From assembly GCA_020848035.1 (NCBI GenBank), contig JADLAX010000057.1:1-43923 (forward strand): 43,923 nucleotides of DNA. Reading direction: 5' to 3'. Both the position numbers and the translations under genes were made by a program. Position 1 is the first letter of the stretch; each line of letters begins with the position of its first letter. The notes below the pieces were generated by a model. That model searched no databases and was not told the DNA's origin. It was given only the letters and a program-made list of their open reading frames with translations. Of the stretch, positions 8,788-17,911 are shown piece after piece. This DNA is from Anaerolineae bacterium. Its GTDB lineage: Bacteria > Chloroflexota > Anaerolineae > Promineifilales > Promineifilaceae.

Positions 8788-9786
8788 ATGTCTACCTTCG
8801 AACTAGCCCCCTTCGTACCCAGCAGATGGCTACCCGGTGGTCACACCCAAACCGTTTTGGGGCGATTGGCTCGCCGCAAAGCGGGCATCGTCTTTCAACG
8901 CCGCCGCCTGAACACACCGGATGGCGACTTTATTGACGTTGATTTTCCTGAGGTGGCCGGTTATCTGCTGCCAGACGACGCACCGCTGGTGCTGCTGCTG
9001 CACGGGCTGGAGGGCAACGCCCGGCGCGGTTACGCCTGCGAAACCTACCGCCGCCTGGCCCAGCTCGGCGTGCGCAGCGTGGGCATCAACTACCGCTCAT
9101 GCAGCGGTGAAATCAACCGCACCGCCCGCTTTTACCACTCTGGGGCCACCGACGATGTGGCCTTTGTGCTGGAAACGCTGGCCGCCTGGTTCCCCAACAG
9201 CAGGCGCGGGCTGATTGGGTTTTCGCTGGGAGCCAACCTGACGCTGAAGTTTGTGGGGGAACGGGGGGAAAAAGCGAGAGATTGGGTGGAAACGGCCGTT
9301 GCCATCTCCCCACCCTTCGACATGAAAAGCAGCTCTGCCCTCATGGAACGGGGCATCAGTCGCTTTTACACCCGTCATTTCCTTCACTCCCTACACGAAA
9401 AAGTGCAGGTTAAAGCAGAACTTCTGGCACCGCTGGTTGAGGTTGACAAACTGCTGGCGGCCCAGACCTTACGGCAGTTCGACAACTACGGCACGGCACC
9501 GCTGGGCGGCTTTCGTGATGCCGACGATTACTATGCTCAGTGCAGCACCGCCCAATTTTTGCCGCCCATTCAGGTGCCTACCCTCATCCTGCGCGCCCTG
9601 GACGACCCGCTGTTTGCCCCAGACGACGTGCCGTACGCCGCCATCACCGCCAACCCGTGCCTCACCGCAGGCATCACCGCGCAAGGCGGGCATTTGGGCT
9701 TCGTCAGCGGCCGTCCGGGCCACTTCACCTGCTGGGCCGAGCAAGAAGCGGCCCGGTTTCTGGCGGCAAAATTGAGTGAAACGTAA
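8788..9786 (+). CDS. Alpha/beta hydrolase, YheT family
   Basis: 332 residues, normal for the YheT/COG0429 group. The N-terminal SRWLPGGHTQTVLG is the family's hallmark. The catalytic triad can be placed as Ser146 (GFSLGAN), Asp272 (ALDDP) and His302 (GGHLGF). Members are cytoplasmic or membrane-associated serine esterases of poorly defined substrate. The stop codon lies inside a heptamer-period hairpin, and the convergent acetyltransferase gene ends on its other side. Confidence 0.92.
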   Translation: MSTFELAPFVPSRWLPGGHTQTVLGRLARRKAGIVFQRRRLNTPDGDFIDVDFPEVAGYLLPDDAPLVLLLHGLEGNARRGYACETYRRLAQLGVRSVGINYRSCSGEINRTARFYHSGATDDVAFVLETLAAWFPNSRRGLIGFSLGANLTLKFVGERGEKARDWVETAVAISPPFDMKSSSALMERGISRFYTRHFLHSLHEKVQVKAELLAPLVEVDKLLAAQTLRQFDNYGTAPLGGFRDADDYYAQCSTAQFLPPIQVPTLILRALDDPLFAPDDVPYAAITANPCLTAGITAQGGHLGFVSGRPGHFTCWAEQEAARFLAAKLSET

Positions 9787-9829
9787 AGCGTGAAACGTGA
9801 TTTTCCTTCACGTTTCATGCTTCACGCCT
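9787..9829. repeat. Heptamer-period hairpin between convergent genes (GTGAAACGTGA family)
   Basis: AGCGTGAAACGTGA (9787-9800) pairs with TCACGTTTCATGCT (9808-9821) with one mismatch. From 9781 the sequence runs in 7-base steps (ACGTAAA, GCGTGAA, ACGTGAT, TTTCCTT, CACGTTT, CATGCTT, CACGCCT). It fills the whole gap between the hydrolase and acetyltransferase stops and could act as a bidirectional terminator here. Relatives lie at 23524, 26714 and 33576. Confidence 0.8.
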
Positions 9830-10301
9830 ACAGCTTCAACCGCATCACCAATTCCTCATCATCTTCTTCACCGGTGTATTCAAAGCCCAGTTTGGCGTAA
9901 AACGGACCGGGATTCCCGGTCAGCTCAGGCACATGGCTCACCAGCAGTTCGGTGGCGTTGGGCCTGGTTTTGACATATTCGACGAGGTGGGCGATGGCCT
10001 GACGGCCGTAGCCCAACCCCTGGTACTCCTCCGCCACCAGCAGCCGCCACAAAAAGTAGACGGGCTTGTCTGGATCATCAAACAGCATGATGAACCCAAC
10101 CGGCGTCTCATCCGCATAAATGCCGCGAAACCACGCCTTTGGCTCAAAATGAGCCTGAGCAATCGAGACCGCATTGTTGGCCACCATCTTCTGCTGCGAC
10201 TCCGCCACTTTCATTTTGAGAAACGGCCGTAACGTCTCCTGCGTAATCTCCCGCAGCGAAACCACCGCATCCCGCCCCGGCTTCTGCATGTCCTCAGTCA
10301 T
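9828..10301 (-). CDS. GNAT-family N-acetyltransferase
   Basis: 157 residues from the ATG at 10301, which has AAGGAG 6 nt upstream. The acetyl-CoA-binding motif A reads QGLGYGRQAIAHLV after the β4 strand FLWRLLVAEEY; the C-terminal GNPGPFYAKLGFEYTGE is motif B. The layout is like spermine/spermidine acetyltransferase relatives, but the acceptor is unknown. It converges on the YheT hydrolase, with a repeat hairpin between. Confidence 0.9.
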   Translation of the reverse strand: MTEDMQKPGRDAVVSLREITQETLRPFLKMKVAESQQKMVANNAVSIAQAHFEPKAWFRGIYADETPVGFIMLFDDPDKPVYFLWRLLVAEEYQGLGYGRQAIAHLVEYVKTRPNATELLVSHVPELTGNPGPFYAKLGFEYTGEEDDEELVMRLKL

Positions 10302-10350
10302 ATCCAACTCCTTTATTTTTCCCGCCAATCAAAATAGTCACTCCCTCCCC

Positions 10351-10424
10351 CTGTCCCCCTGTCACCCCTTCACCCCTTCACCCTGTCACCCCTTCACCCC
10401 CTCACCTTGTCACCCTTTCACCCC
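10351..10424. repeat. Octanucleotide tandem array (nnnTCACC)
   Basis: Nine 8-bp steps such as CTGTCACC, CCTTCACC and TTGTCACC run between the divergent acetyltransferase and histidine-kinase-like genes. The strand bias (C/T on plus) is complete. A related array lies at 35822. Confidence 0.85.
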
Positions 10425-10456
10425 TCTTTTACTGCCACCACCGAAACGCTCTGTTA

Positions 10457-10465
10457 TGCTATAAT
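10457..10465 (+). promoter_or_regulatory. Extended -10 promoter upstream of the histidine-kinase-like gene
   Basis: TGCTATAAT is a perfect extended -10 element (TGn plus TATAAT) 64 bp before the ATG at 10530. No good -35 box is seen, which extended -10 promoters tolerate. Confidence 0.5.
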
Positions 10466-10529
10466 TTGCTGCCTTACCTAAGCTTTGCCGCGTTCCTAAA
10501 CACGAACGGCACCGAGTTGTATCAGATCC

Positions 10530-13007
10530 ATGACGCTGTTACCACAGATCATCCAGCTGCTTACTCAATCACCCGGTAACCTGGTGTACCACCTGGTCAC
10601 CTTGTTTGCCCTGCAGGCCGTGCTGGGGATCGCCTTCAGCCAGTGGCGGCGCAACCCGCAAAACAAAACGGCCGTTCGCACCACCCTTGCCGCCGCCTTT
10701 CTCATTGCCGGGCGACTGATCATCCTCATCGCCAGCCTCATCATCATCAACAACGCGGTCTCTTCGATTGTCATTTTGCCGCCGCTGGAGCAGGCCATTA
10801 ACACGGTAACGGCCGTTTTCCTGCTTTGGGCATTTATTCCTCCCCCCCAAAAATTGCCGCGCCTGGGCCATATTTTACTCCTTTTTGCCCTGCTCACCCT
10901 CACCGTGATGACCGTCTCCTTTGCCCAAACCTGGGCCGCCCAGGTGGCTGACGCGCCGGTGCCCAACCAGCTGCCCTACAACGGCACCACCCAGGCCACC
11001 ATCTGGGGCTTGGTGCAAATTGTGCTGCTGGTGGCCGGACTGATTGTAACGCTGGCACACGGCCGTCTTCGCCCTACCCTGCGCCCTGTCATCCTCGGCC
11101 TGCTGCTGCTGGCCCACCTGGCCCACTTCTGGAACTACCCCGAGCTCATTCCCTCCGGCACCGACATTCCGTACTGGATTCGCCTGGGTTACCTGGTCGC
11201 CCTGCCGCTCTGGGCCGTGATGGCCTACCGCGAGTCGCTGGCCCCCCTCATTGCCCTGGAACACGCCGCCCTGCCCACGCACCAACAGCTCAACCGCTCT
11301 CTCACCCTGGCCGCCAACGTCATTGCCGCCGACACCACGCCCCGGCGATTGCAAACGGCCGTCGACATGATCGCCCGCCTCAGTGATGCCGCCTTTGTGG
11401 GCATTGGCCTGCTGCCGGAGGAGTCGCCCGACACCATTCGCCTGGTGAGCAATTTGCCCCAGCCGCAGACCAACTCGCCCCGCTCCTGGCAGCTGCACCT
11501 GGCCGACTGGGAACCGTTTCAGCAGCTCATGCGCAGCGGCGAGGGGGCACATCTGCCGCTAACTGGCTCACGCGCCCGGCAGGTGTACGCCCTGTACGAA
11601 GCGCTGGGCATCGGCGCGTTGGGTGGGCTGCTGCTGGAGCCGCTGACCCACCACAACACCGTCATCGGGCTGATTGTGCTGGCGCTGCCCGACGGCCGTA
11701 TCCGCTGGACCGAAGCACAGCAGGCGCTGCTGCCGGGTCTGGCCCACTTTGTGGCCCAGGCCATCGCCAACATCCCCGCGCCGCTTGTGAGAGAAACGGC
11801 CGTCCCCCCCCCCCTGCCCGCCGAACCCGATCCCGCCGCCCTGGCCGCCAGCAACACGGCCATCAGCGGCCGTCTCATCGCCCTGGAAGAAGAGCGTGAG
11901 CGGCTGGTGCAAAACCTGGAAACGGCCAACAACCGGCTGCTGCAGGCCGAAACCCGCGCCGCCACCGCCACCAAACGCGCCCAAGACCTGGCCGCTACGC
12001 TGGAAGAAATCGAAACGCTCAGCCGGGACGAAAAGATCAAGGCGCTGGAAGAAGAAGTGGCCACGCTGCGCGAGTCGCTGTTTGAAGCGGAAGAGGCGAT
12101 GGCTCTGGCCTCGGCTGGTGAAGGCGGGCTGAGTACGGAATGGGTTATGATGACCATTACCCGCTACTCGGGCCAGCTGGAGGAGGCCCAGGCGCGCATT
12201 ACCCGGCTGGAAGCCGATTTAGCCAAACGGGATCGCGGTACGGCCGATGAGATGCTCGTCTCCCTCATCCAGGAGCTGCGCACCCCCATGACCTCCATCG
12301 CCGGGTTCACCGATTTGATGCTGGGCGAAACGCTGGGCATATTAGGCGTGAAGCAGCGCGACTTTTTGCAGCGCATTCAGGCCAACACCGAGCGCATGGG
12401 CAGCCTGCTGGAGCAGATTTTGCAGCTAACGGCCGTTCAAGAACCAAAAACCAAGCCCGAAGAGGAAATGGTCAACGTGCGTGAGGCGCTGGAAACGGCC
12501 GTCAACGGCGTGGTCAGTCATTTGCGCGACAAAGATTTGCAGCTGGACCTGGACATCGACCAGGATTTGCCCGCCCTGCCCGTCAGCCGCAGCGTGCTGC
12601 ACCAGATTTTTAGCAACCTGCTCAGCAATGCCTGCCTGGCCTCGGGTAAAAACGGCCGCATCGTGGCCACCGCCCACGCCGAAAGTATCGCCGACAGCAA
12701 AAGCAGCGGGCCTGAAATCATTCGCTTTATCCAGATCAACATTAGCGACAGCGGCAGCGGCATCCGTCAGGAAGATTTGCCCCGTGTCTTCAACCCCATT
12801 TACGAGGCGGAACGGCCGCTCATCGCCGGGCTGGGCGACACGGGCGCGGGCCTTTCGATGGCCTACGAGCTGACCAACACCCACGGCGGCCGCCTGTGGG
12901 TGGAAAGCCAGCCGGGTACGGGCAGCACCTTCTCCCTGCTTTTCCCCATCACCCAGGAAACGGCCGTGCTGGACAAGCCCAAAAACGGCAGCAAAAGCAG
13001 TTCATGA
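10530..13007 (+). CDS. Membrane GAF sensor, histidine-kinase-like, lacking the phospho-acceptor His
   Basis: 825 residues. About seven hydrophobic segments lie in residues 10-235, a GAF-like region at ~260-430, a coiled coil at ~450-570, a dimerisation domain at ~570-645 and a HATPase at ~680-805. The H-box reads IQELRTPMTSIAGF: Gln581 stands where the phosphorylated His of HisKA domains belongs. The ATPase side looks intact (N box NLLSNACLAS, G1 SDSGSGI, G2 GDTGAGLSMAYELTNTHGG). It may bind or hydrolyse ATP, modulate another kinase, or sense without autophosphorylation. No response regulator is adjacent. Its stop overlaps the start of the LysM gene (ATGA). Confidence 0.88.
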   Translation: MTLLPQIIQLLTQSPGNLVYHLVTLFALQAVLGIAFSQWRRNPQNKTAVRTTLAAAFLIAGRLIILIASLIIINNAVSSIVILPPLEQAINTVTAVFLLWAFIPPPQKLPRLGHILLLFALLTLTVMTVSFAQTWAAQVADAPVPNQLPYNGTTQATIWGLVQIVLLVAGLIVTLAHGRLRPTLRPVILGLLLLAHLAHFWNYPELIPSGTDIPYWIRLGYLVALPLWAVMAYRESLAPLIALEHAALPTHQQLNRSLTLAANVIAADTTPRRLQTAVDMIARLSDAAFVGIGLLPEESPDTIRLVSNLPQPQTNSPRSWQLHLADWEPFQQLMRSGEGAHLPLTGSRARQVYALYEALGIGALGGLLLEPLTHHNTVIGLIVLALPDGRIRWTEAQQALLPGLAHFVAQAIANIPAPLVRETAVPPPLPAEPDPAALAASNTAISGRLIALEEERERLVQNLETANNRLLQAETRAATATKRAQDLAATLEEIETLSRDEKIKALEEEVATLRESLFEAEEAMALASAGEGGLSTEWVMMTITRYSGQLEEAQARITRLEADLAKRDRGTADEMLVSLIQELRTPMTSIAGFTDLMLGETLGILGVKQRDFLQRIQANTERMGSLLEQILQLTAVQEPKTKPEEEMVNVREALETAVNGVVSHLRDKDLQLDLDIDQDLPALPVSRSVLHQIFSNLLSNACLASGKNGRIVATAHAESIADSKSSGPEIIRFIQINISDSGSGIRQEDLPRVFNPIYEAERPLIAGLGDTGAGLSMAYELTNTHGGRLWVESQPGTGSTFSLLFPITQETAVLDKPKNGSKSSS

Positions 13008-14032
13008 GCCAGGAAACGATCCCCCAAAGCAGTTGGCGTACGCAGGTTTTTGTCACCGGCAGCGTCTTGCTGACCGTGCTGCTGGCCCTGCTGCTGGCCG
13101 GGGCCGACAGTTTGCAGCGGCAAATTTTGCCCTCGCCCATTGCTGTGGCCATTACCAACCTCAACGCCACACCCACCAACACGCCGCTGCCTGCCATCCT
13201 GCTGGTTACCAACACGCCAATCGCCCCAGGCAACCCAATCCCTCCGGACGAGCTGGATACGGCCGTTGCTGTCCTGCCCACCTGCCGCGCTGCCCCGGCC
13301 GATTGGGTAATCACCGCCATCAATCCTGGCGAAACTTTGTTCGATCTCTCCCTGCGCTATAACGTCTCTGCCGAAAAAATCCGGCTGGCCAACTGTCTGG
13401 CACCAGGCAGCCCGCTGAACCTGACGGCGCTTTACCTGCCCAACCCGGCAATGCCACCAGCCCCCACGCCGCCTTGTGGCCCGCCGCCCACCTGGCGTCA
13501 GTACACGGTGCAGCGGGATGAAACGATGTTCCGCCTGGCCCTGCGCTCTGGCACGACCATCGCCGCCATTCTCAACGCCAACTGCCTGAGCAGCACCAAT
13601 TTACAGGCGGGCCAGGTCATCTTCCTGCCACCGATGGGCGCTGTGCCACCAACGGCCGTTGCTACCGCCACACCCAGCAGCACGGCAACCGCTACCACAA
13701 CAGCGACGGCCACCGCGACCAGCACCGCAACCGGCACGGCCACCATCCCACCGCTGCCTACCACCACGGCCACGGCAACCAGTACGGCCACAGGCACCGC
13801 CACCAGCACGCCGACCGCGTCGCCCACCGGCAGCGCCACACCTACGGCCAGCGTCACCGCCACCACCAGCCCAACGGCGACCGACACCCCATCGGCCACG
13901 CCCACCAGCGCCCCCACAGACACGGCCACCCCAACGGCGACCGCCGTGCCCACAGACACAGCCACGCCCACTGCTACCGCGACGGAAACAGCCACTGCCA
14001 CGGCCGTTCCCACCGATACCCCCACGCCTTAA
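13004..14032 (+). CDS. LysM-domain protein with N-terminal membrane anchor and Thr-rich tail
   Basis: 342 residues from the ATG at 13004, which overlaps the kinase-like gene's stop (ATGA), so the two are probably translated together. A transmembrane segment (residues ~14-36) is followed by two LysM-like repeats (WVITAINPGETLFDLSLRYN and QYTVQRDETMFRLALRSG), then over 100 residues of Thr/Ala/Pro/Ser repeats. The tail probably spans or decorates the cell wall. LysM binds N-acetylglucosamine polymers, so the protein likely sits at peptidoglycan; a link to the membrane sensor upstream is inference from coupling. Confidence 0.85.
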   Translation: MSQETIPQSSWRTQVFVTGSVLLTVLLALLLAGADSLQRQILPSPIAVAITNLNATPTNTPLPAILLVTNTPIAPGNPIPPDELDTAVAVLPTCRAAPADWVITAINPGETLFDLSLRYNVSAEKIRLANCLAPGSPLNLTALYLPNPAMPPAPTPPCGPPPTWRQYTVQRDETMFRLALRSGTTIAAILNANCLSSTNLQAGQVIFLPPMGAVPPTAVATATPSSTATATTTATATATSTATGTATIPPLPTTTATATSTATGTATSTPTASPTGSATPTASVTATTSPTATDTPSATPTSAPTDTATPTATAVPTDTATPTATATETATATAVPTDTPTP

Positions 14033-14070
14033 CCAGTGAAACATTAGCGGGGCAACGGCCGTTTCCTCTC

Positions 14071-14730
14071 ATTTTTAGCCACGGATGTCGCGAATTGACG
14101 CGAACGGTTTTCCATTCGTTGGTTACTCAAATTCGTTGTCGTCATTTTTAGCCACGGATTGCACGGATTAACGCGGATGGGAAACGGCCGTATCCTCCAC
14201 ACAACCTTACCAGCAACGGCCGTCCCCAATTTTTAGCCACGGATTGCACGGATTAACGAGGATGGGAAACGGCCGTATCCTCCACACAACCTTACTAGCA
14301 ACGGCCGTCCCCAATTTTTAGCCACGAATTACGCGAATTAACGCGAAGGGGAACGACCGTTCCCCCACACAGCCGCGCTAGCAACGGCCGTCCCCAATTT
14401 TTAGCCACGAATTACGCGAATTAACGCGAAGGGAAACGGCCGTATCCTCCACACAACCTTACCAGCAACGGCCGTCCCCAATTTTTAGCCACGGATTGCA
14501 CGGATTAACACGAAGGGGAACGGCCGTTTCCCCACACAACCTCACCAGCGAACGGCCGTATCCATTTTCAGCCCAGAATTGCACGAATTGACACGAAGGG
14601 TTTTCTGGTTTTCTATTCGTTAATTTCTCAAATTCGTCGTCGTCATTTTTTGCCACGAATTACGCGAATTGACGCAAACGGGAACGGCCGTTTCCTCACA
14701 CAGCCGAACCAGCGAACGGCCGTATCCATT
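14071..14730. repeat. Tandem array of eight ~84-bp units
   Basis: Units start at about 14071, 14144, 14229, 14314, 14397, 14481, 14564 and 14645, each opening with ATTTTTAGCCACG or a close variant, then a cACGGATTaACGCGGATgg or cACGAATTaACGCGAAgg core. Five to six of the units also carry two ACGGCCGT palindromes. Spacing is 81-85 bp except for the shorter first step. Units 1 and 7 lack the palindromes and share a TTCGTT...CTCAAATTCGT stretch instead. No coding gene is recognised between 14033 and 15021. Confidence 0.9.
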
Positions 14731-14808
14731 CCATCTGCAAGTTAGCACCAAGAATGCCTTATTAACACAATTCACCGTACGGCCGTATCTGCCTGGCATT
14801 GAGTGGTG

Positions 14809-14987
14809 ACGGCCGTTTCCATCTAATCCTCTTTCCCATTGAGATTGTACGGCTGCCGTTGCGCTCGATACGAATCCATTCCGGCTTGCCTGTTGCCAAA
14901 CAGAACCTAAACGAGCAACACACCTTTGCCCCGCTAACCACATGGCAGGCCAGGTAAGTGGCGCGGCGAGGACGCCGGCCACAGCGC
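14809..14987. repeat. Dispersed ~180-bp repeat, copy 1
   Basis: Closely matches 41116-41293 over its whole length, starting at ACGGCCGTnTCCATC and ending near CCACAGC. On the minus strand it contains GKPEWIRIERNG directly joined to RTISMGKRI. The same peptides occur in the concanavalin-like domain of the RHS-type gene at 17.2 kb but ~70 nt apart, so the repeat derives from such a domain with an internal deletion. Confidence 0.85.
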
Positions 14988-15021
14988 ACCAGGAAGACCC
15001 GCCTACAGCAGGGCGCACCGC

Positions 15022-15741
15022 TTATCCAAAGGCCGGCTCGGGAAAATTATTGGCTACTTCCCAGCGGGCCAAATAGTATTCTGCTTCGTGAAAGCCGTAA
15101 GGATTTTCAGCACATCGCTTAATACGGGCCCTGAAAATATCAATATCTCCTTCTCGCAAACCGCGTAGAGCGTGATAAAAATCAGCCTGACATTGCCAAC
15201 GACTTCGCAATATTTCACTTGGTGTTGCCTGTACATGCTGGTGCATCTCTGTTTCATCGATCTTGCCAAGTAAAAAAGGGACGATAGGACCTGGCCAGCT
15301 ATGAAGCTTACGTCGGGCATGTTTGCGTAACAGTTTTAGAGCAAGTTTGTTGTAATCTAAGTCATGTAATCGTTCTGCGCCATACAACAAAAGAGCCGGT
15401 AGTTCAACTCCGCCAGCAGCATCTGTATAGGGTGCTGTCAAACCCTTTTCCCAGGTTGGCAATATTACGGTGGGTTGGTTTAAATACCAGTAACATATTC
15501 CCTGATAAATAAAGTAGATATCTGCTGTGTATTTTGGATCCGCTTGAGCAATATATAAATCGATGTCTTCTAAAGCATTTGTATAGTTACCTGCTTGTAG
15601 ATATGCTGTACCGCGAGCAAAAAGATAGGATGGTTCGCGGCTCTCTGTGTAGCAGCGAGAATAAAGTTTAATAGCTTCATCATATTTGCCAGCATGCATT
15701 AAATTCCACGCTTGTTTCTCTAAACTATGAAAATGATCCAT
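15022..15741 (-). CDS. TPR-like protein, candidate immunity protein
   Basis: 239 residues, soluble, no signal peptide, mostly helical. Two or three TPR-like units are visible near the start (AWNLMHAGKYDEAIKLYSRC, ARGTAYLQAGNYTNALEDID). It starts 30 bp downstream of the RHS-type gene's stop, on the same strand, with an AGGA site 9 nt before the ATG. A small soluble gene directly after the variable tip of an RHS gene is where immunity genes of polymorphic toxins sit; that role is inference. The gene is visibly more A/T-rich than its neighbours and has no ACGGCCGT, suggesting recent transfer. Confidence 0.7.
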   Translation of the reverse strand: MDHFHSLEKQAWNLMHAGKYDEAIKLYSRCYTESREPSYLFARGTAYLQAGNYTNALEDIDLYIAQADPKYTADIYFIYQGICYWYLNQPTVILPTWEKGLTAPYTDAAGGVELPALLLYGAERLHDLDYNKLALKLLRKHARRKLHSWPGPIVPFLLGKIDETEMHQHVQATPSEILRSRWQCQADFYHALRGLREGDIDIFRARIKRCAENPYGFHEAEYYLARWEVANNFPEPAFG

Positions 15742-15771
15742 TGAAAAATTTCCTACCGCTTGTGCGGTCTA

Positions 15772-17700
15772 TCAAGGCCAAGGTGACGCAAATGAGTGCC
15801 AGGGGGTAATTGTTAGAGAATTTGGATTGTAAGGAATTGGTACAGTATCTGCCGGAAGTTTACCTGAATTTATCTGCCGGAAAAAAGTCTGTGCACCACT
15901 GTATGTGTTCGGCTTGAAGTCTCCATGCATTGCTCCAACGGGCCACGTAGAATTGGGGTATTGTGAAGGATGCAACGAATTTGCACCAGGAACTACTGTA
16001 ACATCAGCTCCCGCTTGACCTCTGCGAGCAAATCTGAATTGGGTGTTTGGGTATCTTGCCTGTAACTGAGAAGGCCCATACGCACCCGTGCCCCCATTGA
16101 GAGCATCATAATGCATTTGATTCCCTCGTTGTAAAGCAGTTGATGGATTGGAGGAAGCTGTACTAGAGGGATTAGGGGGCTGACCAAATGGAGCATTTCC
16201 GGCACTGTTTAGTCCTGTGGACATTGCCATTAATGCACCACCTTGGGCCATGTAATCCAGAGCGATGTAGCTGTTTAGGGCGGCTGTTGTGTTACCATTA
16301 TGAGCCGCAACGATGGTATTCGTATCCTGTGTAGAGATGTTCCAAAGAGTTTCTCCTAATGTGCTCCCTTGAAAGGGTTCAATACCCATGCCAGAACTGG
16401 AATTGCTTTTGAGAGTTTGGTCTTGCTTCACATACCCTACCAGAATCTTTGCCAGCAAAGATGTGTAGGCCTCATCTCCAACAGGACCGCCGCTTCCACC
16501 AACCACAACACATTCGCCGGGATTTTTGCAATGGCCCGTCGGGTCGTTGAAGTTAGGCGGCCGATTTTCCACATAGCTGTATCTATTATAAGCCTGTGGG
16601 TTGCCTGGGTCGGGCACAAGGGTATCGGCCGAGGCAAATCTGCCAATGCCGGGCACATAGAAGCGAGCCTGGTAATACAGCAGCCCCAGCTCCATGTTCT
16701 CCTTCTGCCCCGTAAAATCCCGGTCGGTGATGGTTTGACTCGGGGGGGTGCCCCGATAGCCGCCAAAGGGCAGGTAGCGCGTCGTGCTGCCGGTCACCGT
16801 GCTGCCGCTGCTGTTCACCAGCAGGCTCGTGCTGCCCAAATGATCGCTCAACACGTAAAACAGCCCGTTGTTGGCGCTCACCGGGTCGCCCGTCACGCGG
16901 AAAGCCACCATCTGCCCGGCAATGCCGTAGCTGCTGCGCTTGATCAACACATCAGGTGCTGGTGTTGTCGAAGGTGTCGGCGTGTAGGTGGGTGTTGGTG
17001 TATTTGTCGAGACAGGGGTATTGGTGGCCGTGGGTGTGTTGGTTGGCAGCGGTGTGTTTGTCACGGTAGGTGTGGGCGTTGCCCCGCTGCCCGTCGTGGC
17101 GACATTGTCAAAGACGCCAGTCGCCAGGGTAGTCGTGCTGTTTCCCGTGACGGCCATGCCAATATAAATCATCGTCCCCATTGAGATGGTGCGGGTATCC
17201 ATCACGGCCCAGCTGCTGCCATCGTTGGAGCGCGAGAGCGTGAAGGTACTACCGCTGCGCTCGATACGAATCCATTCTGGCGCACCCTGATTGTGCCCCA
17301 GCGCGTCGGTGGTATTCCCGCCCGCGCTGGCCCGGTCCAGCAGCCGAATGCGGTTACCCTGAACCACGGCCGACACATGCGCCGCGTCATCGGCCAGGCC
17401 GTCGCGCATCATCAGCCCCGCTCTGGGCGTTGTGCCCCCGCCGCTCAAAGAAGCAACGTTGGCGGTGATGCTGCCGTCGCCATACAGTGTCTGGTAGACA
17501 AAATGGAAAGCGTCTTCAGTGCCGCCTATATTGGTGCCACCACCCTCGATGGTGAAGGTGCCGCTGGTTTCATCGGCGGAACCGGTCACGCCTACGGTGC
17601 CAATATCCGCGCTCACCCACGGTGAGCCAACAGGTCCCAGTTGTCCCCCATATTTTCCCCCACACCCAATTTCGGATACACTTTCAGGCGGTAAAAATTG
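15772..17700 (-). pseudogene. 5'-truncated RHS-core protein with variable C-terminal domain (candidate polymorphic toxin fragment)
   Basis: The open frame extends to 18765, but beyond ~17700 it is antisense to a real membrane-protein gene, so the true gene is ~640 codons without a credible start or signal peptide. In order it encodes a concanavalin-like domain (GTEDAFHFVYQTLYGDGSI, PEWIRIERSG), a Thr/Pro linker, an RHS-associated core (SDHLGSTSLLVNSSG, LGLLYYQARFYVPGIGRFASAD, NRYSYVENRPPNFNDPTGH) and a unique ~200-residue tip ending NSLTITPWHSFASPWP. The tip contains FRFARRGQAGADVTVV, loosely like nuclease toxins, but I cannot assign it. RHS cores process and release C-terminal toxins. The N-terminal YD-repeat shell is missing, so this is probably a displaced tip cassette. 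Confidence 0.72.
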
Positions 17701-17716
17701 AAGGTGAACGAGGGGT

Positions 17717-17911
17717 ATGACAAAACGACAATTGGGATTAACGTTTATGGCGCTGGGCGTCCTGGGGGTTTTGGGGCTGTTTGGCGTGGATTTGTTGGGG
17801 GCGGGCCAGTTTAGTGGCATTGGTCCGGCGCAGCGGCTGGGGCTGCTGGCCGCTGGCGCGGTGATCCTGCTGGGGCTGACGCTGCTGCCGCTGGGGGACA
17901 AACCCGCATGA
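17717..17911 (+). CDS. Small two-segment membrane protein
   Basis: 64 residues, nearly all hydrophobic: two transmembrane helices (residues ~8-28 and ~40-58) with a short polar end. GAGGGG lies just before the ATG and the stop overlaps the next gene's start (ATGA), which supports it being real and coupled to the GT39-like gene. Function unknown. It begins where the truncated RHS gene loses its coding sense. Confidence 0.7.
   Translation: MTKRQLGLTFMALGVLGVLGLFGVDLLGAGQFSGIGPAQRLGLLAAGAVILLGLTLLPLGDKPA

Noticed and set aside
9787..9829. Treating the GTGAAACGTGA hairpin purely as a terminator
   Set aside because: The same hairpin occurs between divergent genes at 23.5 kb, and none has a proper T-run.
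13498..14025. Val/Ala/Gly-repeat minus frame of 175 codons
   Set aside because: It is the antisense of the Thr-rich tail of the LysM protein.
14044..14656. Short minus-strand frames in the 84-bp array
   Set aside because: Frames repeat with the array and change between units; no ribosome site or protein-like conservation.
14071..14730. CRISPR array
   Set aside because: Units are ~84 bp and similar along their whole length, with no short repeat/unique spacer pattern and no cas genes.
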